From the NCBI RefSeq assembly GCF_001984065.1, contig NZ_LYVP01000016.1, positions 1-64,000 on the forward strand: a stretch of 64,000 nucleotides of DNA, given 5' to 3'. The position numbers and the translations under genes were made by a program. Each line of letters starts with the position of its first letter. Positions within the stretch are counted from its first letter, which is position 1. Below the pieces are notes generated by a model, which saw only the letters and a list, made by a program, of their open reading frames with translations, did not search any database and was not told the origin of the DNA. The stretch comes from Pseudomonas sp. KK4 (GTDB lineage: Bacteria; Pseudomonadota; Gammaproteobacteria; Pseudomonadales; Pseudomonadaceae). This document shows positions 1 through 8,675 of the stretch, one piece after another.

Positions 1-41
1 AGCGGTGTGTCAGTCATACAGGGGGTGACTGACACACCGCT
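1..41. repeat. 16-bp perfect inverted repeat
   Basis: Bases 1-16 (beginning AGCGGTGTGTCAG) are the exact reverse complement of bases 26-41, with a 9-base loop between them. It abuts a REP element (42-65) downstream of the AidB-like gene. It could form a stable hairpin acting as a terminator or belong to a REP/REPIN that continues beyond the window edge. No clear T tract follows on either side within view. Confidence 0.7.
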
Positions 42-65
42 TTCGCGAGCAAGCCCGCTCCCACA
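42..65. repeat. REP element, family A (single copy)
   Basis: The core TTCGCGAGCAAGCCCGCTCC followed by CACA recurs at 21753, 41581 and 47836, and in inverse orientation at their partner arms. This copy stands alone at the edge of the window; its partner may lie outside, or the adjacent inverted repeat may replace it. Confidence 0.8.
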
Positions 66-78
66 GGTCAAGCAGTGC

Positions 79-1728
79 TCAGAAACCTTGCGGCGTCGAA
101 CGGGCGACGATGGCTTCCACGTCCAGCCCTCGCGGCAAGGCACCGTACACTCGGCCGTTGGTGCCCAGACGGCTGGCGATAAACGCATCACTGACCACCG
201 AACTCCCCGCCTCCAGCAACAGCTTGGCCTGCAGTCCCAGGGCGATGTCTTCGGTCAATTGTCGGGCGCGGTACTGGATGTCGCTGGTGTCCTTGAACGC
301 CGCCTGCAATTGAGCGATGTGCGCCGCCAGACGCTTGTCGCCATGGCCATCGCCCAATTCACTGAACAACGCATCGAGCACCCCCGGCTCTTTCGACAGG
401 GCGCGCAACACGTCCAGGCATTGCACGTTGCCGGAGCCTTCCCATGTCGAGTTGACCGGTGCCTCGCGGTACAGCCGCGGCAGGATGCTGTCCTCGACAT
501 AACCGGCGCCGCCCATGCACTCGGCGGCTTCGTTGATCATCGCCGGCGCGCGTTTGCAGATCCAGTACTTGCCCACGGCCGTCACCAGCCGGGCGAATTT
601 TGCCTCTTGCGAATCGTCCAGGTGATCCAGCGCCCGACCCATGCGAAGGCTCAGGGCCAGGGCCGCTTCGCTTTCCAGCGCCAGATCGGCCAGCACGTTC
701 TGCATCAACGGCTGCTCGCTGAGCGGTCTGCCGCCGACAGAACGGTGGGCGCAGTGATGGCTGGCCTGGGTCAGCGCCTGGCGCATCAAGGCACTGGAAC
801 CTACCATGCAATCGAAACGGGTCATGGCGACCATTTCAATGATGGTCGGCACGCCCCGGCCTTCTTCGCCGACCATCCAGGCCAGGGCGCCACGGAACTC
901 CACTTCGCTGGAAGCGTTGGAGCAGTTGCCAAGCTTGTTTTTCAGACGCTGGATATAGAACTGGTTGCGGGTGTCGTCCGGGCGATGGCGCGGCAGCAGG
1001 AAACAGGTCAGGCCCTTGTCGGTCTGGGCCAGGGTCAGGAAGGCGTCGCACATCGGCGCCGAGCAGAACCACTTGTGGCCCACCAGTTCGTACGCCTGAC
1101 CAGGGCCGCCGGCCCCTACCGGGTAGGCCTTGGTGGTGTTGGCCCGCACATCGGTGCCGCCCTGTTTCTCGGTCATGGCCATGCCGATGGTGACACCCGG
1201 TTTGTGCGCCATGCCGACGTTGCGCGGGTCGTATTCGGTGGAGAGGATTTTCGGCAGCCATTTCTCCACCAGGTCCGGTTGCAGACGCATTGCCGGGACG
1301 CTGGCGAAGGTCATGGTCAGCGGGCAGCCACTGCCAGCTTCGGCCTGACTGTGCAGATAGGTCATGGAGGCGCGGGCGACATGGGCGCCGTCCTGCGGCT
1401 GCGCCCAGGGCAGCGAGGTCAGCCCGTGTTCGATGGCGGTACGCATCAACTGGTGATAGGCCGGGTGAAACTCCACCAGGTCGATACGATGGCCGTAGCG
1501 ATCGTGACTGCTGAACACCGGTTTGTTCTCATTGGCGAGGAACCCCGCTTCCATCAACGGCCCGCCTGCCAGTGCGCCGTAAGCGTCGATCCGCGATTCG
1601 GCCCAACCGGCCCCGAAACGCCGCGACCATTCCTGTAGTGGCAAATCGATGCGATACAGGTTGGCGCCATCCAGCGATGGCGGCTGATTGGTCACTTCGT
1701 GGGTTTCGGCGAACTGGTGCAGGTTCAT
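79..1728 (-). CDS. AidB-like acyl-CoA dehydrogenase
   Basis: A 549-residue flavoprotein of the acyl-CoA dehydrogenase superfamily, AidB subgroup (E. coli AidB is about 540 residues). The central part carries acyl-CoA dehydrogenase features: MAMTEKQGGTDVRANTT near residue 185 is the AidB-type FAD-binding loop, and the C-terminal half has the helical domain with ECMGGAGYVEDS near residue 410. The ATG at 1728 is chosen because AGGAG lies just upstream and homologues begin MNLHQFAETHEVTNQ; an in-frame ATG at 1797 lacks this support. AidB binds DNA and is linked to alkylation stress in E. coli, but many Pseudomonas copies are annotated as isovaleryl-CoA dehydrogenases; the substrate cannot be fixed from sequence. 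It corresponds by position to PA3972. Confidence 0.85.
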   Translation of the reverse strand: MNLHQFAETHEVTNQPPSLDGANLYRIDLPLQEWSRRFGAGWAESRIDAYGALAGGPLMEAGFLANENKPVFSSHDRYGHRIDLVEFHPAYHQLMRTAIEHGLTSLPWAQPQDGAHVARASMTYLHSQAEAGSGCPLTMTFASVPAMRLQPDLVEKWLPKILSTEYDPRNVGMAHKPGVTIGMAMTEKQGGTDVRANTTKAYPVGAGGPGQAYELVGHKWFCSAPMCDAFLTLAQTDKGLTCFLLPRHRPDDTRNQFYIQRLKNKLGNCSNASSEVEFRGALAWMVGEEGRGVPTIIEMVAMTRFDCMVGSSALMRQALTQASHHCAHRSVGGRPLSEQPLMQNVLADLALESEAALALSLRMGRALDHLDDSQEAKFARLVTAVGKYWICKRAPAMINEAAECMGGAGYVEDSILPRLYREAPVNSTWEGSGNVQCLDVLRALSKEPGVLDALFSELGDGHGDKRLAAHIAQLQAAFKDTSDIQYRARQLTEDIALGLQAKLLLEAGSSVVSDAFIASRLGTNGRVYGALPRGLDVEAIVARSTPQGF

Positions 1729-1803
1729 GGCAGGGCTCCTTTGGTCAGCCAAGGGGATTTCAGTTAAGCACCGTCCCTTGGCCGAACAAAGTGTCATATC
1801 TGC

Positions 1804-4188
1804 CTAACTTCCGGCGCTTTCGCCTTGTTGCGCGCAGAGGACCCGACGATAGAGGGCCGCCTGCAAGTCTTCAAATTTCACCGGTTTGCTCAGGTAGTCG
1901 ATCAACGCGCCGGTCGGGCAGCGCTCTCGATCCACACCTTGGGCAATCACGAACAGTGGCAATTCGGTGCAACCGGGCAACGCCCGGATCTGGCAGCAGA
2001 CCGACACGCCCTCCAACGGTAGCAACTGGCAGTCGAGCAGCACCGCATCGAAGCTGTCCCGTTGCAGGATGTCGAGCGCTGCGCTGCCGGTGTCGGCGGT
2101 GCGCACCCGGAAGCCCAGCTTGAGCAACATGCCGCGCATCACCAGTTGATTGATGCTGTTGTCATCCACCAGCAGCACCGTGCAATCCTGCGGCAACCGC
2201 ACCCGTGGCAGTTCGCGGGTCATGAACGACAGCGGCGGCGCCTCGCTCGCTTGAATGTCGCACTCGACATCGAGCTGGAAACGACTGCCGCGCCCCGGTT
2301 CGGAACGGTGAGTCAGGCGACCGCCGAGCAATTCGATCAGTTGCCGGCAAATCGCCAGGCCGATGCCCAGGCCGCCATACTCGCGGGTCATCGAACCGTC
2401 GACCTGGAAGAAGCGCTGGTACAGGGTCGCCTCGCCCAGATCGGTGAAGCCGATGCCGGTGTCGATCACGGCAAAGGTCAACGCCAGTCGATTGGGTTTG
2501 ACGGTCTTGCCGGTCACCCGCAACGCCACCCCACCGACCCGGGTGAACTTGATGGCGTTATCGAGCAGGCACTCCAGGCATTGCACCAGCCTGGCGCTGT
2601 CGCCGTACAGGCGGTCCGGCACATTCGGCGCCACGTCGACCTTGAAATCGAGCGACTTGCCCGTGGCATTGCCCTCGAACTGCACACGCATGGCTTCCAC
2701 CACGCCGCGCAGGCTGAAGGCCGAAGGGGAAGCCGTGAGCTTGCCCGCCTGCAACTCGGTCAGGGTGAGAATACCGTTGACCATGCGCATCATGTCCCGC
2801 GCCGATCCCGCGGCGGTCTGCTGGTATTGCTCCAGCTCCGGGTCCATTTCCACGGTTTGCATCAACTCCAGCGAGCCGATCACACCGTTCATGGGCGTGC
2901 GCAGTTCGTGGGTCAGGGTGGCGAGGAATTCGTCCTTGAGCTGGTTGCTGCGTGCCAGTTGCTGGTTGAGCACTTCCAGTTTCTGCCCGGCATCGAGCAG
3001 GGTCTGCGCCTGCTGTTCGCGCATCGCGTTGATGCGGTCTGCCAGGGCCAGGGACAACAGTGCCACCTCGATGGCCGAGCCGATCTGGCTGGAATACATG
3101 GTCAGGAAAACGTTCGGCAGGTAGCCCAGGACCATCAGGGTATTGATGATGCCGCCGAGCAGGAACGCCGACCAGGCAATGATGAAATAGCGCGCAACCC
3201 GCAAGCCGCGAAGCCAGGCGAAAATCCCTGCGGCAAAAATCACCACGGTGAAGGTCAGCGCCAGGGCCGTCGCCAGGCGCAGGGCCAGGGCATAGCTGGT
3301 CATCAACGACAGGCCGACCACCAGTGCGCTGAACAGCACCAGCGCCAGCAACACGCGGTCCAGCCAGCGGCTATGGGTGGCGGTCTGCAGGAAGCTGCGG
3401 GCGAATTGACTGCCGAACAACCCGGCACATCCGATGAAAAACGGTGTGGCGGCGTTGGCCCACCAGGGATTGTCCGGCCAGAAGTACTGTACGGCGGCGC
3501 CGTTTACCGACAGCTGATACAGGCCAAACGAGGCAATGTAGAAGATGTAGTACAGGTAACTGGTATCGCGCACGCTGAGAAAGATGAACAGGTTGTAGAC
3601 CAGCATCCCCAGCAGCACGCCATAAATCAGCCCTAGCACGTACAGCCGCACCGGTTGCTCTTCCAGGTACGCGGTGCTGGACCACAGCGTGACCGGCGCC
3701 TGGATCGAGCCTTGGCTTTGCAGGCGCAGGTAAACGGTTTGCGCCTGTTCGGGGGCGAAATTCAGGTTGAACAGATAATTATTCTGGCGGATCTCGCGCG
3801 TGGCGAACGGCAAGGCGTCGCCAGTCTCGCGGACCAATTGATAGTTGCCGGCTGCGTCGGGCAAATACAGGTCCAGGCGATCGAGGGGCGGATAGGCCAG
3901 TTCCAGCAGCCAGGTGCGCTGCGCCGCCGGGTTGGTCGGGCGATAGTGAAGGTCGATTTTCAGCCAGAACACCGAACGCGAATAACCGGCGTTGAGGGTC
4001 GCCTTGTGGTGCGGCTTGAAGTTGCCGGACGCCGCTTGCAGTCGCACATCGCCAATGCTCGCCTGGCCGTCGACGTCTTCAAACACTTGCAGGGATTTGC
4101 CCAAGGGCAGGCTTTGAGTGAACTCATCGAACTCGACGGCGTTCGCCAAAAAGGGCAAACACAACAGCAACATCAGCAAATAGCGCAT
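1804..4188 (-). CDS. ladS: Hybrid sensor kinase LadS
   Basis: A 794-residue inner-membrane hybrid kinase. In order: signal peptide (about 1-17), periplasmic 7TMR-DISM extracellular domain (about 20-170), seven-helix 7TMR-DISM membrane domain (about 180-385), HisKA with phospho-acceptor H427 (motif LTHELRTPMNG), HATPase with DNAIKFT, DTGIGF and GGLGIGLAIC boxes, then a receiver with phospho-acceptor D719 (AVLLDCQ) and the conserved SKP lysine. The domain order, length and place next to thiD-thiE-hemL match P. aeruginosa LadS (PA3974). LadS is known to feed the GacS/GacA-Rsm cascade, favouring biofilm and sessile functions, and to respond to calcium in P. aeruginosa. The gene is transcribed divergently from thiD and ends 75 bases before the AidB-like start. 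Confidence 0.9.
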   Translation of the reverse strand: MRYLLMLLLCLPFLANAVEFDEFTQSLPLGKSLQVFEDVDGQASIGDVRLQAASGNFKPHHKATLNAGYSRSVFWLKIDLHYRPTNPAAQRTWLLELAYPPLDRLDLYLPDAAGNYQLVRETGDALPFATREIRQNNYLFNLNFAPEQAQTVYLRLQSQGSIQAPVTLWSSTAYLEEQPVRLYVLGLIYGVLLGMLVYNLFIFLSVRDTSYLYYIFYIASFGLYQLSVNGAAVQYFWPDNPWWANAATPFFIGCAGLFGSQFARSFLQTATHSRWLDRVLLALVLFSALVVGLSLMTSYALALRLATALALTFTVVIFAAGIFAWLRGLRVARYFIIAWSAFLLGGIINTLMVLGYLPNVFLTMYSSQIGSAIEVALLSLALADRINAMREQQAQTLLDAGQKLEVLNQQLARSNQLKDEFLATLTHELRTPMNGVIGSLELMQTVEMDPELEQYQQTAAGSARDMMRMVNGILTLTELQAGKLTASPSAFSLRGVVEAMRVQFEGNATGKSLDFKVDVAPNVPDRLYGDSARLVQCLECLLDNAIKFTRVGGVALRVTGKTVKPNRLALTFAVIDTGIGFTDLGEATLYQRFFQVDGSMTREYGGLGIGLAICRQLIELLGGRLTHRSEPGRGSRFQLDVECDIQASEAPPLSFMTRELPRVRLPQDCTVLLVDDNSINQLVMRGMLLKLGFRVRTADTGSAALDILQRDSFDAVLLDCQLLPLEGVSVCCQIRALPGCTELPLFVIAQGVDRERCPTGALIDYLSKPVKFEDLQAALYRRVLCAQQGESAGS

Positions 4189-4491
4189 TTATGCCCCAGC
4201 GTGGCCTTTCCGGTCCCGTCAGCAAGTCCCCCCATTCCTTTTGAGCAGACGTCAAACCGGTGTTTTCTATTATTTGTTTGAATCCACTCTAGCATAGCGG
4301 CTGATTGCCATTAAACACTACAGAAATATTTCCTGAAAAGGCTCTAGAACGGGCGTTACAGCGAATATTCCGGCGACAGCGCCATGGGTCCGTTCACCCC
4401 GCTATTGGACTTTGCAGCCGCCGCGCAGGCTCGGCAACCGCTAAAGGGACCTTCATGACTACCTGGTCGACTGGTGGTAAGCTCGCGCACC
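4189..4491. other. Divergent intergenic region ladS/thiD
   Basis: About 300 bases between two divergent genes. It must hold promoters for both, but I see no strong -35/-10 pair, no REP element and no convincing small ORF. The GC content is lower around 4255-4330, as expected for a promoter region. Confidence 0.5.
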
Positions 4492-5289
4492 ATGAATATC
4501 TACAGCTCACGCCCCGTTGTCCTCTGTCTCTCCGGCCACGACCCAAGTGGTGGCGCCGGCTTGCAGGCAGATATCGAAGCCCTGCTCGCCCAGGGTTGCC
4601 ATGCGGCTCCGGCCGTCACCGCCCTGACCGTGCAAGACACGGTCAATGTCACTGACTTCCGCGTCCTCGACCGTGAGTGGGTATTGGCCCAGGCCAATGC
4701 CGTGCTCAACGACTCCGACGTCGCTGCGGTCAAACTGGGCATGCTCGGTTCCCTGGAAATGGTCGACACCGTTGTCGAACTGCTTTCGGCGAACCCGCAC
4801 TTGCCGGTGGTCTGCGACCCGGTGCTGCGCGCCGGCGGCGGCGGGCGACTGGGCAAGGACGAAGTCGGCTACGCCATGCGCGAACGCCTGCTGCCCCTGT
4901 CGATCATCGCCACCCCCAACCTCCCTGAAGCCCGCATCCTGGCCGAACTGCCAGAAGGCACCGCGGACGAGTGCGCCGAAAAGCTCCTGCCGTTTGTAAA
5001 ACACTTGCTGATCACCGGCGGTCACGGCGACGAAACCGAAATCCACAATCGCCTGTACAGCCGCGACGGCCTGCGCGAAACCTACACCTGCCAGCGTCTG
5101 CCCGGCAGCTACCACGGCTCCGGCTGCACCCTGGCCAGCGCCCTGGCCGGTCGTCTGGCCCAGGGCGAAAACCTCGCCAGCGCCGTGCAGACTGCACTTA
5201 ACTACACATGGCGCACCCTGCGTGATGCCGAGCAGTTGGGCAAAGGCCAGTTCGTGCCTCGCCGCCTGCCGCTGGACTTCTGTTCGTAA
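4492..5289 (+). CDS. thiD: Hydroxymethylpyrimidine/phosphomethylpyrimidine kinase ThiD
   Basis: A 265-residue ribokinase-fold enzyme that phosphorylates HMP and HMP-phosphate to HMP-pyrophosphate, the pyrimidine half of thiamine. Visible family motifs are LSGHDPSGGAGLQADI at residues 9-24, the substrate-binding region; VCDPVLRAGGG near 110; and the anion-hole signature GSYHGSGCTLASALA near 205-220 with the catalytic-base aspartate position here occupied within the GSGCT loop. The ATG at 4492 is preferred over 4474 because homologues start MNIYSSRPVVLC. It lies 31 bases upstream of thiE, whose product uses its product, so the two are probably cotranscribed. Confidence 0.95.
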   Translation: MNIYSSRPVVLCLSGHDPSGGAGLQADIEALLAQGCHAAPAVTALTVQDTVNVTDFRVLDREWVLAQANAVLNDSDVAAVKLGMLGSLEMVDTVVELLSANPHLPVVCDPVLRAGGGGRLGKDEVGYAMRERLLPLSIIATPNLPEARILAELPEGTADECAEKLLPFVKHLLITGGHGDETEIHNRLYSRDGLRETYTCQRLPGSYHGSGCTLASALAGRLAQGENLASAVQTALNYTWRTLRDAEQLGKGQFVPRRLPLDFCS

Positions 5290-5320
5290 CTTCTTTTCGT
5301 GATGCGGTGAGGCTTGCCTG

Positions 5321-5944
5321 ATGAAACTACGTGGCCTGTACGCCATTACCGACAGCCAGTTGCTGGCCGGCAAATTCCTGTCGTACGTGGAGGCCGCGCT
5401 GGAAGGCGGCGTCACCCTGCTGCAATACCGCGACAAGAGCAGCGACGAAGCCCGCCGTCTGCGGGAAGCCGAAACCCTGCGCGATTTGTGCGACCGCTAC
5501 AAGACCCGGTTGATCATCAATGATGACGCCGAACTGGCCGCACGACTGAACGTCGGCGTGCACCTGGGCCAGACCGATGGCCCGTTGTCCCCGACCCGCG
5601 CCTTGCTCGGTTCCAGGGCCATCATCGGTTCGACCTGCCACGCGCAACTTGAACTCGCCGAGCAAGCCGCAAAGGAAGGCGCCACTTACGTCGCCTTCGG
5701 CCGTTTCTTCAATTCCAACACCAAGCCCGGCGCACCGACCTGCAGCCTCGACCTGCTCGACCAGGCGCGTAAACAGCTGCACCTGCCAATCTGCGCGATT
5801 GGCGGCATCACCCTTGAAAACGCCGCACCGCTGGTGGCCCACGGGGTTGATCTGCTGGCGGTGGTGCACGGATTGTTCGGCGCCCAGAGCACGGCTGAAG
5901 TGACCCGTCGCGCCCGCGCCTTCAACGAATTGCTTTCCATTTAA
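5321..5944 (+). CDS. thiE: Thiamine phosphate synthase ThiE
   Basis: A 207-residue TIM-barrel enzyme that joins HMP-pyrophosphate and thiazole phosphate into thiamine phosphate. Recognisable pieces are LLQYRDKS near residue 34 (pyrophosphate binding), [19 protein letters not shown] and the C-terminal phosphate loop ICAIGGIT. Full length for the family. The start has a GGTGAGG Shine-Dalgarno. It sits between thiD and hemL, the same order as PA3975-PA3976-PA3977. Confidence 0.95.
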   Translation: MKLRGLYAITDSQLLAGKFLSYVEAALEGGVTLLQYRDKSSDEARRLREAETLRDLCDRYKTRLIINDDAELAARLNVGVHLGQTDGPLSPTRALLGSRAIIGSTCHAQLELAEQAAKEGATYVAFGRFFNSNTKPGAPTCSLDLLDQARKQLHLPICAIGGITLENAAPLVAHGVDLLAVVHGLFGAQSTAEVTRRARAFNELLSI

Positions 5945-5962
5945 AAATCTGAGAATCCGATC

Positions 5963-7246
5963 ATGTCTCGTTCCGAAACCCTGTTTGCCAACGCCCAGAA
6001 GCATATCCCCGGTGGCGTGAACTCCCCGGTTCGCGCGTTCAAGAGCGTTGGCGGCACGCCGTTGTTCTTCAAGCACGCCGAAGGCGCCTACGTCACCGAC
6101 GAAGACAACAAGCGCTATGTGGATTACGTGGGTTCCTGGGGCCCGATGATTCTCGGCCACAGCCACCCGGACGTGCTGGATGCGGTGCGCAAGCAGCTGG
6201 AACACGGTCTGTCCTACGGCGCACCGACCGAGATGGAAACCCAGATGGCGGACCTGGTCTGCTCCCTGGTGCCGTCGATGGACATGGTGCGCATGGTCAG
6301 CTCCGGCACCGAAGCGACCATGAGCGCGATCCGTCTGGCCCGTGGTTTCACCGGCCGCGACAGCATCATCAAATTCGAAGGCTGCTACCACGGTCATTCC
6401 GACAGCCTGCTGGTCAAGGCTGGCTCCGGTGCCCTGACCCAGGGCGTGCCAAGCTCGGCCGGCGTGCCGGCGGCGTTCGCCAAACACACCCTGACCCTGC
6501 CGTTCAACGACATCGACGCCGTTGAAGCCATGCTCGCTGAAGTCGGCCAGGACGTGGCCTGCATCATCGTCGAGCCGGTGGCCGGCAACATGAACTGCGT
6601 ACCGCCAGCGCCGGGTTTCCTCGAAGGCCTGCGGACCCTGTGCGACAAGCATGGCGTGGTGCTGATTTTCGATGAAGTGATGACCGGCTTCCGTGTCGCC
6701 CTCGGCGGCGCCCAGGCTCACTACGGCGTGACGCCGGACTTGACCACCTTCGGCAAGATCATCGGTGGCGGCATGCCGGTCGGCTGCTTCGGCGGCAAGC
6801 GCGAGATCATGTCGCGTATCGCCCCGCTCGGCCCGGTGTACCAGGCCGGTACCTTGTCGGGGAACCCGCTGGCGATGGCGGCCGGCCTGACGACCCTGCG
6901 CCTGATCAGCCGTCCGGGCTTCCACGCCGAGCTGACCGACTACACCACGCGTCTGCTCGATGGCCTGCAAGTACGCGCCGATGCCGCCGGCATTCCATTC
7001 GTGACCACCCAGGCCGGGGGCATGTTCGGTCTGTACTTCAGCGGTGCCGACGACATCGTGACGTTCGATGACGTGATGGCCAGCGATGCCGCACTGTTCG
7101 GTCGCTTCTTCCACCTGATGCTCGAAGGTGGCGTCTACCTGGCACCGAGCGCCTTCGAAGCCGGTTTCACCTCGATCGCCCACGGCGAAGCCGAGTTGAA
7201 ACTGACCCTGGACGCCGCCGAGCGTGCCTTCGCCGCACTGAAATAA
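5963..7246 (+). CDS. hemL: Glutamate-1-semialdehyde 2,1-aminomutase HemL
   Basis: A 427-residue PLP-dependent aminomutase that converts glutamate-1-semialdehyde to 5-aminolevulinate, the last step of the C5 route to haem. The PLP lysine is K265 in [14 protein letters not shown], preceded by the FDEVMTGFR cofactor-binding strand. Length and motifs are standard. It follows thiE after 18 bases and is closed by a hairpin at 7256-7283, so it is probably the last gene of the thiDE-hemL unit. Confidence 0.97.
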   Translation: MSRSETLFANAQKHIPGGVNSPVRAFKSVGGTPLFFKHAEGAYVTDEDNKRYVDYVGSWGPMILGHSHPDVLDAVRKQLEHGLSYGAPTEMETQMADLVCSLVPSMDMVRMVSSGTEATMSAIRLARGFTGRDSIIKFEGCYHGHSDSLLVKAGSGALTQGVPSSAGVPAAFAKHTLTLPFNDIDAVEAMLAEVGQDVACIIVEPVAGNMNCVPPAPGFLEGLRTLCDKHGVVLIFDEVMTGFRVALGGAQAHYGVTPDLTTFGKIIGGGMPVGCFGGKREIMSRIAPLGPVYQAGTLSGNPLAMAAGLTTLRLISRPGFHAELTDYTTRLLDGLQVRADAAGIPFVTTQAGGMFGLYFSGADDIVTFDDVMASDAALFGRFFHLMLEGGVYLAPSAFEAGFTSIAHGEAELKLTLDAAERAFAALK

Positions 7247-7255
7247 CGCGGGTCC

Positions 7256-7287
7256 GCTGACGTTGGCCATTGCCAGCGTCAGCTTTC
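7256..7287 (+). terminator. Hairpin after hemL, probable terminator
   Basis: Ten bases after the hemL stop, GCTGACG and TGGC pair with GCCA and CGTCAGC across a CATT loop, giving a 12-bp stem with one G-T pair. Only a short TTT follows, so termination may be partial. Confidence 0.6.
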
Positions 7288-7471
7288 ACCTACACTCCCG
7301 CGCTTTTTCCTACGCATCTGCCAACAATCCCCAGCAAAGTGGGCGATATATTCCCCGCGCAGCAGAAAAACGAGTAAAGACTTTGTAAGGTTGGCCCTGC
7401 TTATTTCATAATGCGCGCTTATTGGATCCCCTCGTTGGGTCCGCGCGCCCTTCAGAGGTAAGTCGATTCCC

Positions 7472-8026
7472 ATGAACCGCACCGGCCGCGCCCTTTCAAT
7501 GGGCTGCCTGTTGCTCCTTCAGCCCCTGCTCGCGCTCGCACAAGCAGGCGGTAACTCGTTGTTGATCCCAGCGATGGGTCGCTGCACCCTCAATACCCAG
7601 CCGCAAGACCTGGCACAGGCCATCGCCGCCTGCCAGAAAGCGTCGGATGAAGGGGATGCACAAGCGCAATATGAGTTGGGTGAGTTCTACTACGAAGGCA
7701 AGAATGCGCCGCGCGACCTCAATCAAGCCCTGAGCTATTTCGAGAAGGCCTCGTTGCAAGGCCACGCCCAGGCGCAATTCAAACTCGGCACCATGTTCTT
7801 CCACGGCGAAGGCGTGCCGGCCAACAACGTTCAGGCCTACATCCTGCTGAAAATGGCGGCGGTCAACGGCGCTGAAGATGCATTGGACACAGCCGACGAA
7901 GTCACCGAGCAAATGCCCCGCGAAGAACTGGAAGTCGCCACCCAGGTACTCGGGCAGATCTTCCGCAAATACCTGATGGAACTGCAGAGCGCCGATGGGC
8001 GCACGCCGTTTGCGCCGCTGCCCTGA
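7472..8026 (+). CDS. Sel1-repeat (TPR-like) secreted protein
   Basis: A 184-residue protein with a signal peptide (about 1-23, ending ALAQA) followed by Sel1-like repeats, for example GDAQAQYELGEFYYEGKNAP and GHAQAQFKLGTMFFHGEGVP, a helical-repeat scaffold for protein-protein contacts in the periplasm. GAGGTAAG gives a good Shine-Dalgarno. It corresponds by position to PA3978; no enzymatic motif is present and its partner is unknown. It ends in front of a REP pair. Confidence 0.8.
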   Translation: MNRTGRALSMGCLLLLQPLLALAQAGGNSLLIPAMGRCTLNTQPQDLAQAIAACQKASDEGDAQAQYELGEFYYEGKNAPRDLNQALSYFEKASLQGHAQAQFKLGTMFFHGEGVPANNVQAYILLKMAAVNGAEDALDTADEVTEQMPREELEVATQVLGQIFRKYLMELQSADGRTPFAPLP

Positions 8027-8052
8027 ATACCGCTGACTGGGAGGGAGCTTGT

Positions 8053-8185
8053 TGTGGCGAGGGAGCTTGCTCCCGCTGGGGTGCGAAGCGGCCCTAAACC
8101 CTGCAATCACACTCCGCCTGACACACCGCGCGCTTCGGTCTTGCGACTGCTTCGCAGCCGAACGGGAGCAAGCTCCCTCGCCACA
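8053..8185. repeat. REPIN, family B (inverted REP pair)
   Basis: Arms GTGGCGAGGGAGCTTGCTCC and its reverse complement GGAGCAAGCTCCCTCGCCAC flank a spacer with GCGAAGCGGCC and CTGCTTCGCAG. The same family occurs at 14115-14206. It lies between convergent genes. Confidence 0.85.
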
Positions 8186-8210
8186 AAAGCTCGCTTGCGG
8201 CTATTTCGAA

Positions 8211-8540
8211 TTACTTCTCAGGCATCGGCACCGGAAACGGCATCACATTGCCGACCGCGCCGCGGGCTTCGCTGATTTTCGGGGTGCCCAGGCGTTCGAC
8301 TTCGTCGATGCGCACGATCGAATGCATCGGCACGAAACTGCGCACCACGCCTTCGAACTGCGCCTTGAGCTTTTCTTCGCTCGGATCGACGACAACCTGC
8401 GTGCGCTCGCCGAAGACGAACTCTTCCACTTCCAGAAAGCCCCACAGATCGCTCTGATAGATCTGCTTGGCGTACATTTCGAACACCTGGCCCTGGTTGA
8501 GGAAAATCACCTTGTAGATTGGAGCTTCACGTTTGGTCAT
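8211..8540 (-). CDS. DUF1820 family protein
   Basis: A 109-residue conserved protein, equivalent in position to PA3979. It contains the compact family sequence IYKVIFLNQGQVFEMYAKQIYQ and no signal peptide or membrane segment. The start at 8540 (MTKREAPIYK) is preferred over 8558 because it matches the usual family beginning, though neither has a strong Shine-Dalgarno. Function unknown. It is divergent from miaB, with a TATGCT -10-like element on the minus strand near 8585. Confidence 0.8.
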   Translation of the reverse strand: MTKREAPIYKVIFLNQGQVFEMYAKQIYQSDLWGFLEVEEFVFGERTQVVVDPSEEKLKAQFEGVVRSFVPMHSIVRIDEVERLGTPKISEARGAVGNVMPFPVPMPEK

Positions 8541-8634
8541 GGTGGGCGAGCAACACATCGGGGGATAAAAAGAGGGGGCGAACTATAGCATAGCCACCGG
8601 ACGCACAGCGGTAGGAACCTTGGAACTTGTTCCC

Positions 8635-8640
8635 TATAAT
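8635..8640 (+). promoter_or_regulatory. Probable -10 element of miaB
   Basis: A perfect TATAAT lies 36 bases before the miaB ATG. No good -35 hexamer is found at 16-18 bases, so the assignment rests on the -10 box and position alone. Confidence 0.5.
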
Positions 8641-8675
8641 GCGCGGTTCTCCGAACCACGTGATGACCCTTTTCC

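Noticed and set aside
7..1638. 543-codon plus-strand ORF over the AidB-like gene
   Set aside because: It is antisense to a well-recognised gene and has no family resemblance; long antisense frames arise from high third-position GC.
2062..3636. 524-codon plus-strand ORF inside ladS
   Set aside because: Antisense shadow; ladS domains are continuous on the other strand.
5327..7270. 647-codon minus-strand ORF over thiE and hemL
   Set aside because: Overlaps two clear enzymes; composition is the His/Gln/Gly-rich pattern of a reverse-strand shadow.
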